Below, one piece after another: positions 6,150 through 6,681 of a DNA stretch of 6,681 nucleotides. The translations under genes and the position numbers were made by a program. The stretch's first letter is position 1. Every line of letters begins with the position of its first letter. A model generated the notes under the pieces. That model searched no databases, was not told where the DNA came from, and saw only the letters and a program-made list of their open reading frames with translations. The stretch covers positions 1 to 6,681 of the forward strand of contig JAPJRA010000204.1 in the NCBI GenBank assembly GCA_030824835.1. The letters run 5' to 3'. Origin of the DNA: Geminicoccaceae bacterium. GTDB lineage: Bacteria > Pseudomonadota > Alphaproteobacteria > Geminicoccales > Geminicoccaceae.

Positions 6150-6680
6150 GCCGGCTTCGGCCAGCCATTCCTCGATCAGGAAGCGGGCAATGCTGTCCGG
6201 ATTGGGCAGGCGCACGGGCCGCCGCTCCGGGTCCGCGAGCTCGGCCCGACCGAACCAGCCCGCGTCCTCGATCTCGTGGGGATCGAGGACCAGCGGGATC
6301 TCCCGTGCCTTGGCCCGGAAGCCGAGCATCAGGGACTGCGGGAACGGCCAGGGCTGCGAGGCCCGGTAGACGAAATCCTCGATCACCACGCCGACCTCCT
6401 CGAAGACTTCCCGGCGCAGTGTCTCCTCGAGCGACTCGCCAGGCTCCACGAAGCCGGCCAGGGTTGAGTACATGCCGGGTGGAAACCGGGGCGAGCGGCC
6501 GAGCAGGCATTGATCGCCGTGGGTCACCAGCACGATCACCGCGGGATCGGTGCGCGGGAAATTGTCCCGGCCGCAGCTCGGGCAATGGCGGGCATGCCCG
6601 CCCTGGGTGACGAGGGTCTCGGTGCCGCACCAGCCGCAGAAGCGGTGGCCTCGGTGCCAGTGGGCGAGCGCGCGCGCGTA
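6147..6680 (-). CDS. nudC: NAD(H) pyrophosphatase NudC (Nudix hydrolase), N-terminal part beyond the window edge
   Basis: NudC hydrolyses NADH/NAD+ to NMN(H) and AMP and removes NAD caps from RNA in the cytoplasm, using a divalent metal. The frame is open from 6680 to the TGA at 6147-6149 (177 residues). First comes the zinc ribbon, with CGWC (Cys codons at 6636-6638 and 6627-6629) and a second CPSC pair. Then comes the full Nudix box at 6387-6455, fitting Gx5Ex7REUxEExGU, with REVFEE as its catalytic core. SQPWPFPQSLM follows at 6327-6359, the signature of NADH-type Nudix enzymes. E. coli NudC is about 257 residues, and some alphaproteobacterial forms exceed 300, so the N-terminal domain lies beyond the right edge. 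An internal ATG at 6539 would cut off the zinc ribbon and is not the start. The gene converges on mmcB with 12 bp between stops. Confidence 0.96.
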   Translation of the reverse strand, partial: YARALAHWHRGHRFCGWCGTETLVTQGGHARHCPSCGRDNFPRTDPAVIVLVTHGDQCLLGRSPRFPPGMYSTLAGFVEPGESLEETLRREVFEEVGVVIEDFVYRASQPWPFPQSLMLGFRAKAREIPLVLDPHEIEDAGWFGRAELADPERRPVRLPNPDSIARFLIEEWLAEAG

Positions 6681-6681
6681 G

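Noticed and set aside
6668..6678. Alternating GCGCGCGCGCG tract, possible Z-DNA
   Set aside because: It encodes Ala-Arg-Ala residues inside nudC, is only 11 bases long, and is expected by chance at this GC content.

Overview
This is a GC-rich chromosomal window. It most likely comes from an alphaproteobacterium, possibly Rhodospirillales-like. The evidence is the pairing of a DUF2336 protein with an MmcB-type repair protein, two families known mainly from Alphaproteobacteria, and a dnaB ... radA gene cluster of the alphaproteobacterial kind. No phage, plasmid, transposon, CRISPR or tRNA/rRNA signature was seen. The placement below order level is inference.

Layout. Five genes run leftward on the minus strand, in transcription order: a DUF2336 helical-repeat protein (4419-5573), the replicative helicase dnaB (2756-4243), the lipid-transport permease mlaE (1857-2696), its ATPase mlaF (1075-1860, overlapping mlaE by 4 bp), and radA/sms (1005 to beyond the left edge, so its C-terminal part is missing). 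A short intergenic region (5574-5693) separates this block from mmcB, which runs rightward (5694-6134). mmcB converges on nudC (minus strand, from 6147 to beyond the right edge, so its N-terminal part is missing). About 93% of the window is coding. The two longest gene-free stretches are 4244-4418 and 5574-5693, and both hold possible control elements.

How the genes fit together. dnaB (fork helicase), radA (recombination branch migration) and mmcB (SOS-linked nuclease-fold repair protein) are genome-maintenance functions. mlaE and mlaF form the inner-membrane core of an MCE-type phospholipid transporter inserted between dnaB and radA. nudC is an NAD(H)/NAD-capped-RNA pyrophosphatase. The DUF2336 gene has no assigned function but lies co-directionally upstream of dnaB.

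The genes are ordinary family members and I do not see a novel multigene system. The points worth a second look are a near-consensus alphaproteobacterial LexA box upstream of mmcB, a cluster of DnaA-box-like motifs upstream of dnaB, a small palindrome built from the two convergent stop codons of mmcB and nudC, an mlaEF pair without a neighbouring mlaD, and start-codon questions for mlaE, dnaB and the DUF2336 gene.
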